NCBI GenBank assembly: GCA_946811185.2 | Contig: OX328097.1 | Coordinates: 30,651,627 to 30,715,626 of the forward strand | Source: Hippopus hippopus | Taxonomy: Eukaryota; Mollusca; Bivalvia; Cardiida; Cardiidae | Direction: 5' to 3' | Length of the DNA stretch: 64,000 bases | Shown: piece after piece, positions 27,692 through 36,359 of the stretch | Numbering within the stretch: the first letter of the stretch is position 1 | Layout: every line of letters starts with the position of its first letter | Translations under genes and position numbers: made by a program | Notes under the pieces: model-generated | Seen by the model: only the letters and a program-made list of their open reading frames with translations | Database searches by the model: none | Told to the model about the DNA's origin: nothing

Positions 27692-27727
27692 ATAAGTTAA
27701 GAAAATTATATTCATTATATAAAAAGA

Positions 27728-28081
27728 ATGTTAAATTTTAATCGTGTAGATCATGAAAAATACGGTACCGCTACTATTGAAATAGTAGGCGCTTCTTTAA
27801 ACATAGAAGATTGTGATATCCTTGAAATTAATAAAACGAAATATAATTATAAAAAAGCTGTTGTGAAGTTATCTCCTGAAAATGTAACCAAGATGAAAGA
27901 GATTGAGGAAAAGGTGAATAAATATTTAAAAAATTGGGGTATACCTGAAATAAAACTTGTATACGGTAATAGAGTTTATCCTAAAGCTATACTGGATACT
28001 GCAAAAAGCATTAAACTTCGAGGTGTGTTTGTTGATGCTCTTAATAAGTCTTTTCCCCAGCTTTGGTTTGAACAATTATAA
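27728..28081 (+). CDS. Unrecognised 117-residue protein
   Basis: Mixed alpha/beta, charged, no membrane segment. Features: GTATIEIVGASLNIEDCDIL at the N-terminus, a helical SPENVTKMKEIEEKVNKYL middle and a C-terminal LRGVFVDALNKSFPQLWFEQ. The beta-rich ends could suit an OB-fold, but I do not recognise it. Located just before the major capsid gene; start preceded by TTATATAAAAAGAATG. Confidence 0.7.
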   Translation: MLNFNRVDHEKYGTATIEIVGASLNIEDCDILEINKTKYNYKKAVVKLSPENVTKMKEIEEKVNKYLKNWGIPEIKLVYGNRVYPKAILDTAKSIKLRGVFVDALNKSFPQLWFEQL

Positions 28082-28110
28082 TTTTTATTTCATTTAAAAA
28101 TTATAATCAC
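28073..28110. terminator. Hairpin between 28081 and the major capsid gene
   Basis: Arms AATTATAATTTTTA and TAAAAATTATAATC separated by TTTCATT-like loop bases, beginning in the stop-codon region of the preceding gene. Confidence 0.45.
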
Positions 28111-28119
28111 TATTATAAA

Positions 28120-29406
28120 ATGGATATTCTAAAAATAACCGAACCAATTTTAAAAGATGATAGTATTAATGAGTATGAACACCATGAGTATGAACCAATC
28201 ACTGGTACCAATCTCAACAACGCAGGAGGAGAAATTAGGATTAACATTGAGACTCAAGATATTTTTACTCATCCTAGTGAAAGTTATTTACTTATTATAG
28301 GTGAATTAGTAAGAAGTGATAATGGAGCAGTTTATGATGCTAACACTAATATTTCTTTAACAAACAATGGTCTCATGTATCTTTTTAAAAATATTAAGTA
28401 TCAACTTTCGGGTATGGAGATTGAATCTGTATTGAATCCTGGCCAGGCTACTACAATGCTTGGTTTGTTAAAATATCCGGATGATTTCTCTAAATCACAA
28501 GGGTTAAATCAATTATGGTATAAAGATACAGCAGCTAACGCAGGTGCCGGAAACACTGGTTTTATTGTAAGAAGAAATTATATTATTAATGACCCTCTTC
28601 CAAGAGGTACCTTTAGCTTCAGAGTTCCATTAAAACATATATTTGGTTTTTGTGATGATTATGATAAGATATTGTATGGAATGAAGCAAACTCTCACATT
28701 AACGAGAAATAATGATAATGACGCAGTCTTTCGAGATGGTGCTGCTCCTGCTGATGGTAGAATTAATTTACTTAGAGTATCTTGGTTTATACCACACGTG
28801 CTACCTGCAGATGAAGAGAAAATGCAACTTTATAAAATTATTGAGAAAAAAGAAAAAATACCGGTTGGATATAGAATGAGGCAGTGTGACTCTATTGCGG
28901 TTCCCGAGTCAACATCATTTACCTGGAGACTTGCTGTCAAATCATCACCTGAAGTGCCACGTTTTATCATTGTTGGTTTTCAGACTGGTAAAAGCGGTGA
29001 CCAACAACAAAATCCAGCTATATTTGACCATAGAAACGTTAAAAACATTTATGTTACGTTAAATGCTACTAGATATCCCGCTGTTGATTATAATCTCAGT
29101 TTTACCGCAAACCAATTTAGTAGAGTGTATGGGGACGCTTCTCTATTTAGGTCTAAGTTTTATAACATGAATGAAATGGTGTCAAACCCTAACATTACTC
29201 CCTCAGATTATAAAACCCTTTATCCTTTGTTTTTGTTTGATGTTTCCAAACAGAGTGAGAAATTGAAATACTCTGTCACTGATATCCAAATCAAAACACA
29301 TTTTACTGAAAATGTGCTTGCAAATACAGAGGCATATGCTGTTATTATTAGTGATAGGTTAATTAACTTTCAGTCTGATGGAAATAAAATGAGTGTAGTG
29401 TATTAA
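28120..29406 (+). CDS. PY: Major capsid protein PY (double jelly roll)
   Basis: 428 residues with the Polinton major-capsid signature: N-terminal EPITGTNLNNAGGEIRINIE, LTNNGLMYLFKNIKYQLSGM, then GQATTMLGLLKYPDDF, PLRVPLK-like SFRVPLKHIFGFCDDY, PHVLPADEEKMQLYKIIEKK, and C-terminal ATRYPAVDYNLSFTANQFSR. Trimeric hexon-like building block. Start immediately follows CACTATTATAAAATG. Frame intact. Confidence 0.95.
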   Translation: MDILKITEPILKDDSINEYEHHEYEPITGTNLNNAGGEIRINIETQDIFTHPSESYLLIIGELVRSDNGAVYDANTNISLTNNGLMYLFKNIKYQLSGMEIESVLNPGQATTMLGLLKYPDDFSKSQGLNQLWYKDTAANAGAGNTGFIVRRNYIINDPLPRGTFSFRVPLKHIFGFCDDYDKILYGMKQTLTLTRNNDNDAVFRDGAAPADGRINLLRVSWFIPHVLPADEEKMQLYKIIEKKEKIPVGYRMRQCDSIAVPESTSFTWRLAVKSSPEVPRFIIVGFQTGKSGDQQQNPAIFDHRNVKNIYVTLNATRYPAVDYNLSFTANQFSRVYGDASLFRSKFYNMNEMVSNPNITPSDYKTLYPLFLFDVSKQSEKLKYSVTDIQIKTHFTENVLANTEAYAVIISDRLINFQSDGNKMSVVY

Positions 29407-29429
29407 GATTTTTTCTTTTTTATATAAAA

Positions 29430-29768
29430 ATGATAAAGACTACAGATTTTAAAAAAATTCTTAAAGAAAATAATATAAATTTCTACTCATACTGGGATAA
29501 AAAGCGTTTAGTTGAGTTGGTAAAAAAACATGGATTGTTTCCGAGTGAATCACCTAAAGAAGAAAAAAGCACAGACCCTAAGTTTGATAGATTAAAAACT
29601 ATTATGAAAAATCCTAAGAAAGTTAGTTTAGAGGATGTTGAAACTGGAGAAATAAAAACCTTTCCATCAATTTATAAGGCAGGTCAATTTATAGACCGTA
29701 GTCCACAAACGATTGAGAATTGGAATGGAAGGGTTTGGAAAGATAAATATAAGATTAACGTTTATTAA
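29430..29768 (+). CDS. Small DNA-binding protein with NUMOD1-like C-terminus
   Basis: 112 residues. The N-terminal half (FKKILKENNIN, WDKKRLVELVKKHGL) is SAP-like; the C-terminal half VSLEDVETGEIKTFPSIYKA followed by GQFIDRSPQTIENW resembles the NUMOD1 modular DNA-binding helix-turn-helix found with homing endonucleases. No nuclease domain. Probable DNA-binding packaging or regulatory factor. Start preceded by TTTTATATAAAAATG. Confidence 0.7.
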   Translation: MIKTTDFKKILKENNINFYSYWDKKRLVELVKKHGLFPSESPKEEKSTDPKFDRLKTIMKNPKKVSLEDVETGEIKTFPSIYKAGQFIDRSPQTIENWNGRVWKDKYKINVY

Positions 29769-29806
29769 TTTTATTATATTTATATGCAGATATAATAAAA
29801 TTTTTG
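29764..29806. terminator. Hairpin after the NUMOD1-like gene
   Basis: Arms AATTTTATTATAT and ATATAATAAAATT around a short loop containing TTATATGCAG. It lies between the plus-strand gene end and the minus-strand SAP-like gene end. Confidence 0.5.
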
Positions 29807-29819
29807 TAAAAGATTTCAA

Positions 29820-30092
29820 TTACCAATGCCCTTTTATTTTACAATTATGCCAAGAATGTTTTTGTATAAGCTTTCTATTTAAATCTGGTTTGATACCCCT
29901 ACCAACAAGTCTTTCAACTATCTCATATTTAGATATATTTATTTCAGTTTTTTCACCATGTACTCTGGTTACCTTGTTTTTAGATAATTCTTCTAATTCA
30001 ACTTTAGTATATCTTTTCATAAATTCTATTTTATCATTTATTTCACATTTATTACTGGTATATCTATGTATAAGTTCTATTTTATCATTCAT
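29820..30092 (-). CDS. SAP-like small protein
   Basis: 90 residues. YTKVELEELSKNKV followed by KYEIVERLVGRGIKP fits a helix-loop-helix SAP-like DNA-binding fold. Start is preceded on the minus strand by TATATATAAAATG, the element's standard box. It is convergent with the NUMOD1-like gene and divergent from the polymerase. Function unknown; DNA binding inferred. Confidence 0.55.
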   Translation of the reverse strand: MNDKIELIHRYTSNKCEINDKIEFMKRYTKVELEELSKNKVTRVHGEKTEINISKYEIVERLVGRGIKPDLNRKLIQKHSWHNCKIKGHW

Positions 30093-30179
30093 TTTATATA
30101 TATTAATAAGATTAATATATATAATTTCAATAATAAATTTTTTGATGATAAGATAAGAAAATTATATTTACTTTATAAA

Positions 30180-33100
30180 ATGAGTTGGATTAATCGTATT
30201 TCTAATATTACTCAAAGAGTTGCATCAAATGTTGGGAGGGTTGTAACGAATGTTATACCACAATCAGTCCAACGAAGAATTAATAATTTTACTAATTGGT
30301 TAACTGGTAATGTAGCTGAAGATCAATTACCGCAAGTTTTTGATGAAATTGTTCAGAATGTTAGAGAAAATTATCCACCAAGACAACCGTTTGAGGTTAG
30401 AAGAGAGCGCTCAGCATTTAGAGAGTTTGTTAATCAATATGTTATAGAGGGTAGAAGAAATTATAACCCGCAAAGATTTTTCACAGAAACGTGGACGCCT
30501 CTTATAAATACTCTTCGAAATAATTTACGAACAAAGGTTAAACTTGTACTTAGGTGTAAAATGTGGTTAATGACAGATATTGATCAGGGTCCCGTGGAAC
30601 GTGATTTTCATAGCAATCAACATTTAAATTTAAACAGTGAAGAAATAGAGGATTTATTGAATACAATGATAGATGAAGTTTTAGAAAATTTAGCTAAGTT
30701 CCAAAGAGAAGGTAGTGGGTGGACTTTTGGGAGTATCGTAAAACTAGAAATACACACAGCTACTTATGTTCCTTTAAGAGCTAATGGTTGGCTACCTTTA
30801 CCAAAATGGATTGCTAACAAAAAAGCAGTTATCAATATGAAAAATAAAGATGATAAATGCTTTTTATGGTGTGTTTTAAGAGAGGATAATCCAAAAGACA
30901 ATCATCCAGAAATAGTTGATAAAGCTTTGAAAGAAAAGGAAAGTAGTTTAAACATGGAGGGAATAAAGTATCCTGTTTCTTTTAAGGGTATCGATAAGTT
31001 TGAAAAACAAAATCCTGAAATTAGTGTAAATGTATATGGGTATCAGGAATATATTTATCCGCTTAGGCTTACAAAATGTGAAAAAAGTAAACATGTTGAC
31101 CTTCTTTTTATTAAAAATGAGGAAAACATGCACTACGCTCTCATAAAAAACTTTAATAAATTAGTTAAAAAACAAATAACGAGTACTCATAATGGAAATA
31201 TAGAATTTTGTAAACGTTGTTTGAATCATTTTGGTAGTAAAGAACTTTTGGAAAAACATAAAAAATACTGTAACGAACACGAACCTATTACTTTAGAAAT
31301 GCCAAAACCAGATACCTGGTTAGCTTTTGAAAACCATTCTAGAAAACTTGAGGTTCCCTTTGTTGTATACGCTGATTTTGAAAGTGTTTTGGAACCAATG
31401 CACACATGCCAACCAAACCCAGAAGAAAGTTATACTATGCAACGTCAAAAGCATGTACCTTGTAGTTTTGTTTATATTATAAAATGCTTTGACGATGCTG
31501 TGTGTGCTCCTATAAAAAGAAGTTATGTTGGAGAAAATGCTGAGGAAGTTTTTATAAACTGGTTAGAAAATGATATACGGGAAATTCATCAACAATATCG
31601 CCAAAACCCAAAACCTATTGAAATTACAATAGGGAAAGAAATGAAACATAGACAACAAACACACTGTTGGATTTGTGGTGGAAAGTTTAATCATGCTAAT
31701 TATAGAGTAAGAGACCATTGCCATTTTACGGGTAAATATAGAGGTGCCGCACACAATGAATGTAACCTAAAAGCTAAAAATCCTAACTTCACACCTGTAT
31801 ACCTTCATAATCTTAGTGGATATGACGCTCATCTTTTTATTAAATGTCTTGGCAAATCTGAAGGAAAGATTGATTGTATTCCAAATAATGAAGAGAAATA
31901 TATTAGTTTTAGTAAAGATATTTGGGTTGGGAAAAGTATACCACATAAAATTAGGTTTCTTGATAGTTTTAAGTTTATGAGTTCTAGTTTAGATAAGCTT
32001 TCGAGTAACTTAGAAGAAAATCAATTAAAAATTTTACCGAGATATTTCACTAAGAATCTCCTACCATTGGTTAGGAGAAAAGGAGTCTTTCCTTATGAGT
32101 ACCTAGATTCATTTGATAAACTTAAAGAAGAGAAATTACCACCTAAAGAAGCATTTTACTCTAGTTTAAACAAAGAAGAAATTAGTGATGAAGATTATGC
32201 TCATGCACAAAAGGTTTGGAAAACTTTTAACATGAAAACGTTGAAGGATTACTTAGAACTTTACAATGAAATAGATGTATTGCTTTTAGCGGATGTTTTT
32301 GAGAACTTTAGAGATGTTTGTCGTGAAAACTATAATTTAGACCCTAGCTGGTATTATACAGCTCCTGGTTTAGCTTGGGATGCAGCATTAAAAATAACGA
32401 AAGTAAACCTAGAGCTTTTATCTGATCCTGATATGCTTTTAATGGTTGAAAAGGGTATCAGAGGAGGTGTTAGTATGTGTAGTAAAAGATATGCAAAAGC
32501 AAATAATAAGTATATGGGTAAATTATATGATTCTAGTAAACCATCAAAATATTTATTATATATAGATGCAAACAGTCTTTATCCTTGGGCAATGAGTCGT
32601 CCTCTTCCTACACATGGTTTTAAATGGATGACAAATAAAGAATTAGAAATTTGGCAAAAAATACCATGTATATTAGAAGTAGATTTAGAATATCCTAAAG
32701 AATTACACGATTTACATAATGATTTCCCTTTAGCACCTGAACGTTTAAAAATAGAAAAAGTAGAAAAACTTATTCCAAACTTAAATAATAAAAAAAATTA
32801 CATTATTCATCATGAAACTTTAAAAACATGCGTTGATTTAGGTTTAAAAATTACTAAAATACATCGAGGAATTAAGTTTGAGGAAAGCCCATGGCTTAAA
32901 TCATATATTGATACAAACATTGAACTAAGAAAAGCAGCTAAAAATAATTTCGAAAAAGATTTTTTTAAATTAATGAATAATTCAGTTTTTGGTAAAACTA
33001 TGGAAAACCTGAGAAACAGAGTAACGATAGAACTGGTTTCTAGTGAAGAGCGTTGTAAAAAATTAGTAGCAAAACCAAACTATGAGCACAAAAAAATATT

Positions 33101-33740
33101 CGATGAAAACCTAACAGCGGTACACATGAAAAACACTAAGTTGGTATATAATAAACCTATTTACTCAGGATTAAGCATTTTAGACATTAGTAAAACACAT
33201 ATGCAAAAAACTTTTTATAATTACTTTAAACCTAAATATGGTGAAAAGGTTAGAATGTGTTATACTGATACAGATAGTTTTATTCTCGAAATAGAAACTG
33301 AGGATTTATATAAGGATATGGAGAAAGATGTGGTTGAAATGTTTGATACAAGCAATTATCCTAAAGACCATTTCTTAAAAAATGATTGTAATGCTAGAGT
33401 AGTTGGAATGTTTAAAGATGAGTTAGGTGGTAAAATTATGACTGAGTTTGTTGGTTTAGGAGCAAAAATGTATGCTTATAAAACTTTAGATGGTGAGGAA
33501 GATAAAAGATGTAAAGGTGTTAAACAATCAGTTGTTAAGAAAGAGATAAACTTTAATAATTACAAAGAGTGTTTGCTTACAGAAAAGGACCAGTATAGAA
33601 AGATGACTGTTTTAAGAAGTAGGGAGCATAATATGTATACTGAAGAGTTAAATAAAAAAGCGTTAGGGGCAAGTGATGATAAAAGGTTTGTTTTGGAAGA
33701 CAAGATTGATACTTTAGCATGGGGGCATCATAAAATATAA
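30180..33740 (+). CDS. POLB: Protein-primed family B DNA polymerase
   Basis: 1,186 residues from MSWINRIS, chosen because TTTACTTTATAAAATG precedes it; an upstream in-frame Met at 30066 would overlap the SAP-like gene. Order: variable N-terminal region; FLWCVLRED block; C2H2 finger about 343-364 (FCKRCLNHF); exonuclease motifs YADFES (about 399), NLSGYD (about 549), EIDVLLLADVF (about 699); an inserted endonuclease-VII-like zinc motif CWICGG to DHCHFTGKYRGAAH (about 496-526); polymerase motifs DANSLYP (796), NNSVFGKT (about 931) and YTDTDS (1030). All catalytic acids are present. Replicates the linear element from terminal-protein primers. The N-terminal region may supply the terminal protein. 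Confidence 0.96.
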   Translation: MSWINRISNITQRVASNVGRVVTNVIPQSVQRRINNFTNWLTGNVAEDQLPQVFDEIVQNVRENYPPRQPFEVRRERSAFREFVNQYVIEGRRNYNPQRFFTETWTPLINTLRNNLRTKVKLVLRCKMWLMTDIDQGPVERDFHSNQHLNLNSEEIEDLLNTMIDEVLENLAKFQREGSGWTFGSIVKLEIHTATYVPLRANGWLPLPKWIANKKAVINMKNKDDKCFLWCVLREDNPKDNHPEIVDKALKEKESSLNMEGIKYPVSFKGIDKFEKQNPEISVNVYGYQEYIYPLRLTKCEKSKHVDLLFIKNEENMHYALIKNFNKLVKKQITSTHNGNIEFCKRCLNHFGSKELLEKHKKYCNEHEPITLEMPKPDTWLAFENHSRKLEVPFVVYADFESVLEPMHTCQPNPEESYTMQRQKHVPCSFVYIIKCFDDAVCAPIKRSYVGENAEEVFINWLENDIREIHQQYRQNPKPIEITIGKEMKHRQQTHCWICGGKFNHANYRVRDHCHFTGKYRGAAHNECNLKAKNPNFTPVYLHNLSGYDAHLFIKCLGKSEGKIDCIPNNEEKYISFSKDIWVGKSIPHKIRFLDSFKFMSSSLDKLSSNLEENQLKILPRYFTKNLLPLVRRKGVFPYEYLDSFDKLKEEKLPPKEAFYSSLNKEEISDEDYAHAQKVWKTFNMKTLKDYLELYNEIDVLLLADVFENFRDVCRENYNLDPSWYYTAPGLAWDAALKITKVNLELLSDPDMLLMVEKGIRGGVSMCSKRYAKANNKYMGKLYDSSKPSKYLLYIDANSLYPWAMSRPLPTHGFKWMTNKELEIWQKIPCILEVDLEYPKELHDLHNDFPLAPERLKIEKVEKLIPNLNNKKNYIIHHETLKTCVDLGLKITKIHRGIKFEESPWLKSYIDTNIELRKAAKNNFEKDFFKLMNNSVFGKTMENLRNRVTIELVSSEERCKKLVAKPNYEHKKIFDENLTAVHMKNTKLVYNKPIYSGLSILDISKTHMQKTFYNYFKPKYGEKVRMCYTDTDSFILEIETEDLYKDMEKDVVEMFDTSNYPKDHFLKNDCNARVVGMFKDELGGKIMTEFVGLGAKMYAYKTLDGEEDKRCKGVKQSVVKKEINFNNYKECLLTEKDQYRKMTVLRSREHNMYTEELNKKALGASDDKRFVLEDKIDTLAWGHHKI

Positions 33741-33778
33741 TTTAATTTTACAGATTAAATTATATTTATAAAAAACTT
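33734..33778. terminator. Hairpin at the polymerase 3' end
   Basis: Arms AAATATAATTTAA and TTAAATTATATTT around a TTTTACAGA loop, overlapping the POLB stop region and lying between convergent genes. Confidence 0.5.
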
Positions 33779-33779
33779 T

Positions 33780-34292
33780 TTAATCTAAAAACTTGATATC
33801 TTTAACTACCTTATTTTTTATATTATGTATATCTTCAATATAAAGGTTTTTATTTTTTCTTATTTCATTAACGCGAAGGCATCTTATTGATTCTCGTTTT
33901 CCAAACTTATCAAAAATATGCGTCACATAGTTGTATATTAGTTGGTTTCTAGTTAATTTCTTATCTGATTTAATTCCCGACAATATATAAATTTTATTTC
34001 TTAGATTTCTTTTAGATATATTTTTTATTTCATAAGTTTGAGTAAAAAAAAAAGCTTTTATATCACCATATTGATTGATTTTGGGGTTTATAGAATCTAA
34101 AATACTATTCACATAGTTAGCTAGAAGTATAGCAAATTTCGCTAATAATTCTTTATCCGAAATTAAATTTTTAAATTTATCTTTAACTATATCCATATTT
34201 AACAAATTTTCTTCCATGTTATCTATAGACTTCATTAAACTTTTATTTTTATCTAAGTTTAACTCTTTTAAAAACTCCTTTAACGGTTCCAT
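33780..34292 (-). CDS. Unrecognised 170-residue helical protein
   Basis: Lys/Asn/Ile-rich, predicted largely helical, with no motif I recognise. N-terminus MEPLKEFLKELNLDKNK; the middle has LLAKFAILLANYVNSILDSI. It shares with RING genes the upstream module AAGCTATAAAATAATTCAAA, so it is probably co-regulated with them. Convergent with the polymerase. Confidence 0.65.
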   Translation of the reverse strand: MEPLKEFLKELNLDKNKSLMKSIDNMEENLLNMDIVKDKFKNLISDKELLAKFAILLANYVNSILDSINPKINQYGDIKAFFFTQTYEIKNISKRNLRNKIYILSGIKSDKKLTRNQLIYNYVTHIFDKFGKRESIRCLRVNEIRKNKNLYIEDIHNIKNKVVKDIKFLD

Positions 34293-34356
34293 ATTTTGAA
34301 TTATTTTATAGCTTAAAATTTAAGAAATTCAAAAAAAATTTTCTTTTAACAAAAGA

Positions 34357-35172
34357 TTACTGTCTACATATAGGGCATTTATCTAATACCACTTCTTCAC
34401 ATTTTTCACATATACATAGATGCCCACAATTAAATGCTATATTAGGTTTAGCATTTTTACATATACAACATTCATCCTCTAGAAATATTTTTAGTTTTTT
34501 TGTTTTTATTCTAAATTCTTCTGGAGGCATCACAGGTTTAATTTGCATAATTATTTCAAAAGGTATATCAGTAAATTCTATAAATGGTGAGTAATCTGTA
34601 AAGTCATTATTATATAGATCTATACCTAAACTAATTGGGTTATAAGTTGTATTATAGCGGTATAAATTATTAATATCATGTTCATAATGACCTAAATAAT
34701 CAAAATTTCCTAAATAAATACTAAACCAATAAGTACCTTTCATATAATAAAACGGTGCAGTTCTATTATCCATAATACCAATTAACATTGTAGGGGGAAA
34801 GACAGTTCTTTCCGCTTCATATATTTTTTTACTATAATGATAATAAATTGCTGCTTTTACTTTAATTAAAGAGCGAGCAAATGATTCACTACATACACTA
34901 GGAAAATATACTTTATTACCTGTATCATCATAAACAGGTTTATGGGTAATATGTTTTTTAATAATATGTAATTCTAAACACTTAAGAGAAGAATAAAAAC
35001 ATAACATCTGTTTATTTTCTAATACTTTTCCTTTATATTTCTGAGAAAGCCTTTGCATTTCTTTATTAAGCTCTTTATTAGTTAACCATTTAGTGATAGT
35101 GTAACCATTTTCATCATCAATAATATAATCAGGTTTTTCTAATTCATGTAAAACTCTATCTTGCACACTCAT
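34357..35172 (-). CDS. RING-finger protein 3 (C-terminal IAP-like RING)
   Basis: 271 residues. C-terminal RING at about 233-271: EDECCIC, FNCGHLCIC, EKC, CPICRQ. Closest in its RING to protein 2. The N-terminal about 230 residues are unassigned. Starts 56 bp inside the right inverted repeat and reads away from it; upstream module TCATAAAATAATTCAAGATG. Probable E3 ligase. Confidence 0.88.
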   Translation of the reverse strand: MSVQDRVLHELEKPDYIIDDENGYTITKWLTNKELNKEMQRLSQKYKGKVLENKQMLCFYSSLKCLELHIIKKHITHKPVYDDTGNKVYFPSVCSESFARSLIKVKAAIYYHYSKKIYEAERTVFPPTMLIGIMDNRTAPFYYMKGTYWFSIYLGNFDYLGHYEHDINNLYRYNTTYNPISLGIDLYNNDFTDYSPFIEFTDIPFEIIMQIKPVMPPEEFRIKTKKLKIFLEDECCICKNAKPNIAFNCGHLCICEKCEEVVLDKCPICRQ

Positions 35173-35228
35173 CTTGAATTATTTTATGACTTAAAATTTT
35201 AAAAATTCAAAAAAAAAAATTTTTCTTT

Positions 35229-35508
35229 ATTTTTGAATTTATGGTAAAATGGATATAGTAATTAGATGGTCCCTCATGTCTTGCGTTGACACATGGGGGG
35301 TCATTAGTTGATGCGTTGACTTATCTATTAATTGATGTGTTGGTTAGTGGACACAATTGTTAATCGATGTGTTGGTTAGTGGGTGATGAAATTTATTTTC
35401 TTTAGAATTATGAAGAAAATAGATTTATACAAAAATCGTATGGGCATCCTAGGACATTTTATAAAAATTTAATCAAAAATGCCCAGATGACCCATTTATC
35501 TATCTACT
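35229..35508 (-). repeat. Right terminal inverted repeat of the Polinton
   Basis: Reverse complement of the left repeat, ending TATCTATCTACT directly before the GTCCAG duplication. Same internal ACTAACCAACACATC subrepeats on the opposite strand. Confidence 0.96.
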
Positions 35509-35514
35509 GTCCAG
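35509..35514 (+). repeat. Target-site duplication GTCCAG (right copy)
   Basis: Direct copy of 17345-17350 immediately outside the right inverted repeat, followed by TAAAGAGTTAA, the normal terminus of the host MITE that was hit. Confidence 0.95.
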
Positions 35515-35525
35515 TAAAGAGTTAA
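35515..35525 (+). mobile_element. Family A MITE terminus displaced by the Polinton
   Basis: TAAAGAGTTAA, the last 11 bp of the copy that starts at 17151. Confidence 0.75.
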
Positions 35526-35589
35526 CCCTTTACCACATAATCCCAACTTTAAACGACCCTAAAATCTGGTCGTTTGGTAAAGAGTTAAT
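35522..35589 (+). mobile_element. Family A MITE, internal deletion
   Basis: TTAACCCTTTACCACATAATCCC joined directly to GGTCGTTTGGTAAAGAGTTAA; only the two ends remain. Confidence 0.75.
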
Positions 35590-35606
35590 GTCTCCTACTG
35601 AAAATT

Positions 35607-35827
35607 TGTTACCAAAAACTCTTTACCAAACAACAAAATTAGACTCAACCAAACTCAAAACATCAGAAGACAACAAATTAATCATAGGTGAAAAGACTAT
35701 TTTTGTCCTTGAAATGGTTGAAAACATTGTGGGAAAAGGACATAGTGCTAACCACCAGCATTTTCTCCTGTTTTCAAACCCTTCCCTGTCAGAATGTTTA
35801 ACACTAGATTGTTTGGTAAAGGTTAAT
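35607..35827 (-). mobile_element. Family A MITE
   Basis: CCAAAAACTCTTTACCAAAC to GTTTGGTAAAGGTTAA. Confidence 0.75.
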
Positions 35828-35873
35828 TGAGAAGGAAAACTTGTTCACAAAATTTTATTACTATACTGATGTT

Positions 35874-36105
35874 TAACTCTTTACTGAACAACAAAATTTC
35901 GGATTAGTCCTAATTCAAAGCATTATTAGCACACGACTAAATAAACATGACTTAAAAAATAAAATTTGTTATGGGTAGGGTAGGAAACATTTTAGGAAAA
36001 AGGACAAAATGCTGGTTACCAGCATTTTCTCCTTTTCCCAAAATGTTTTTCAAAGCCTTCTTCCTTTGGGTTGTTTAAAGTCCCGATTGTGTTATGAAAG
36101 GTTAA
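35874..36105 (-). mobile_element. Family A MITE
   Basis: TTAACTCTTTACTGAACAAC to TTATGAAAGGTTAA; palindrome AATGCTGGTTACCAGCATT. Confidence 0.8.
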
Positions 36106-36359
36106 GTCATGCGATACTGTTTTATCTATAAGCCATAGCGTAGCCTAATTTTGACTACTTTGCAGTGCAATACAATTATGATAGATTGCAACAATCGATA
36201 AAACTTATATGACAATCCATAGTTTTCTCAATTTTTCAACCTAAATTTAAAATACTTGGATTGTATATCATTTTAATTGTACAGCTAAATATTAAGCTAG
36301 AAAGAAAAACAAATTGGTTTATAGCTTAAATGCTGTTTTACATCCCTTTCAACATTGCT

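Larger units (their letters stand above)
17351..35508. mobile_element. Complete Polinton/Maverick (adintovirus-like) element
   Basis: An 18,158-bp unit bounded by 280-bp inverted repeats starting AGTAGATAGATAAATGGG and flanked by the 6-bp direct repeat GTCCAG. Polintons characteristically make 6-bp duplications with an RVE integrase and are 15-20 kb. Inside are all Polinton hallmark genes: POLB, INT, ATPase, PRO, PX and PY, with every frame open except the integrase module. The identical repeats and intact frames indicate recent insertion. Presence of both capsid proteins, maturation protease and packaging ATPase means it probably encodes virions; that is an inference from homology. Confidence 0.97.

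Noticed and set aside
30066..30179. POLB N-terminal extension from 30066
   Set aside because: Overlaps the promoter and start of the SAP-like gene, is Ile/Phe/Tyr/Asn-rich AT translation, and the second Met at 30180 has the standard TATAAAATG box.
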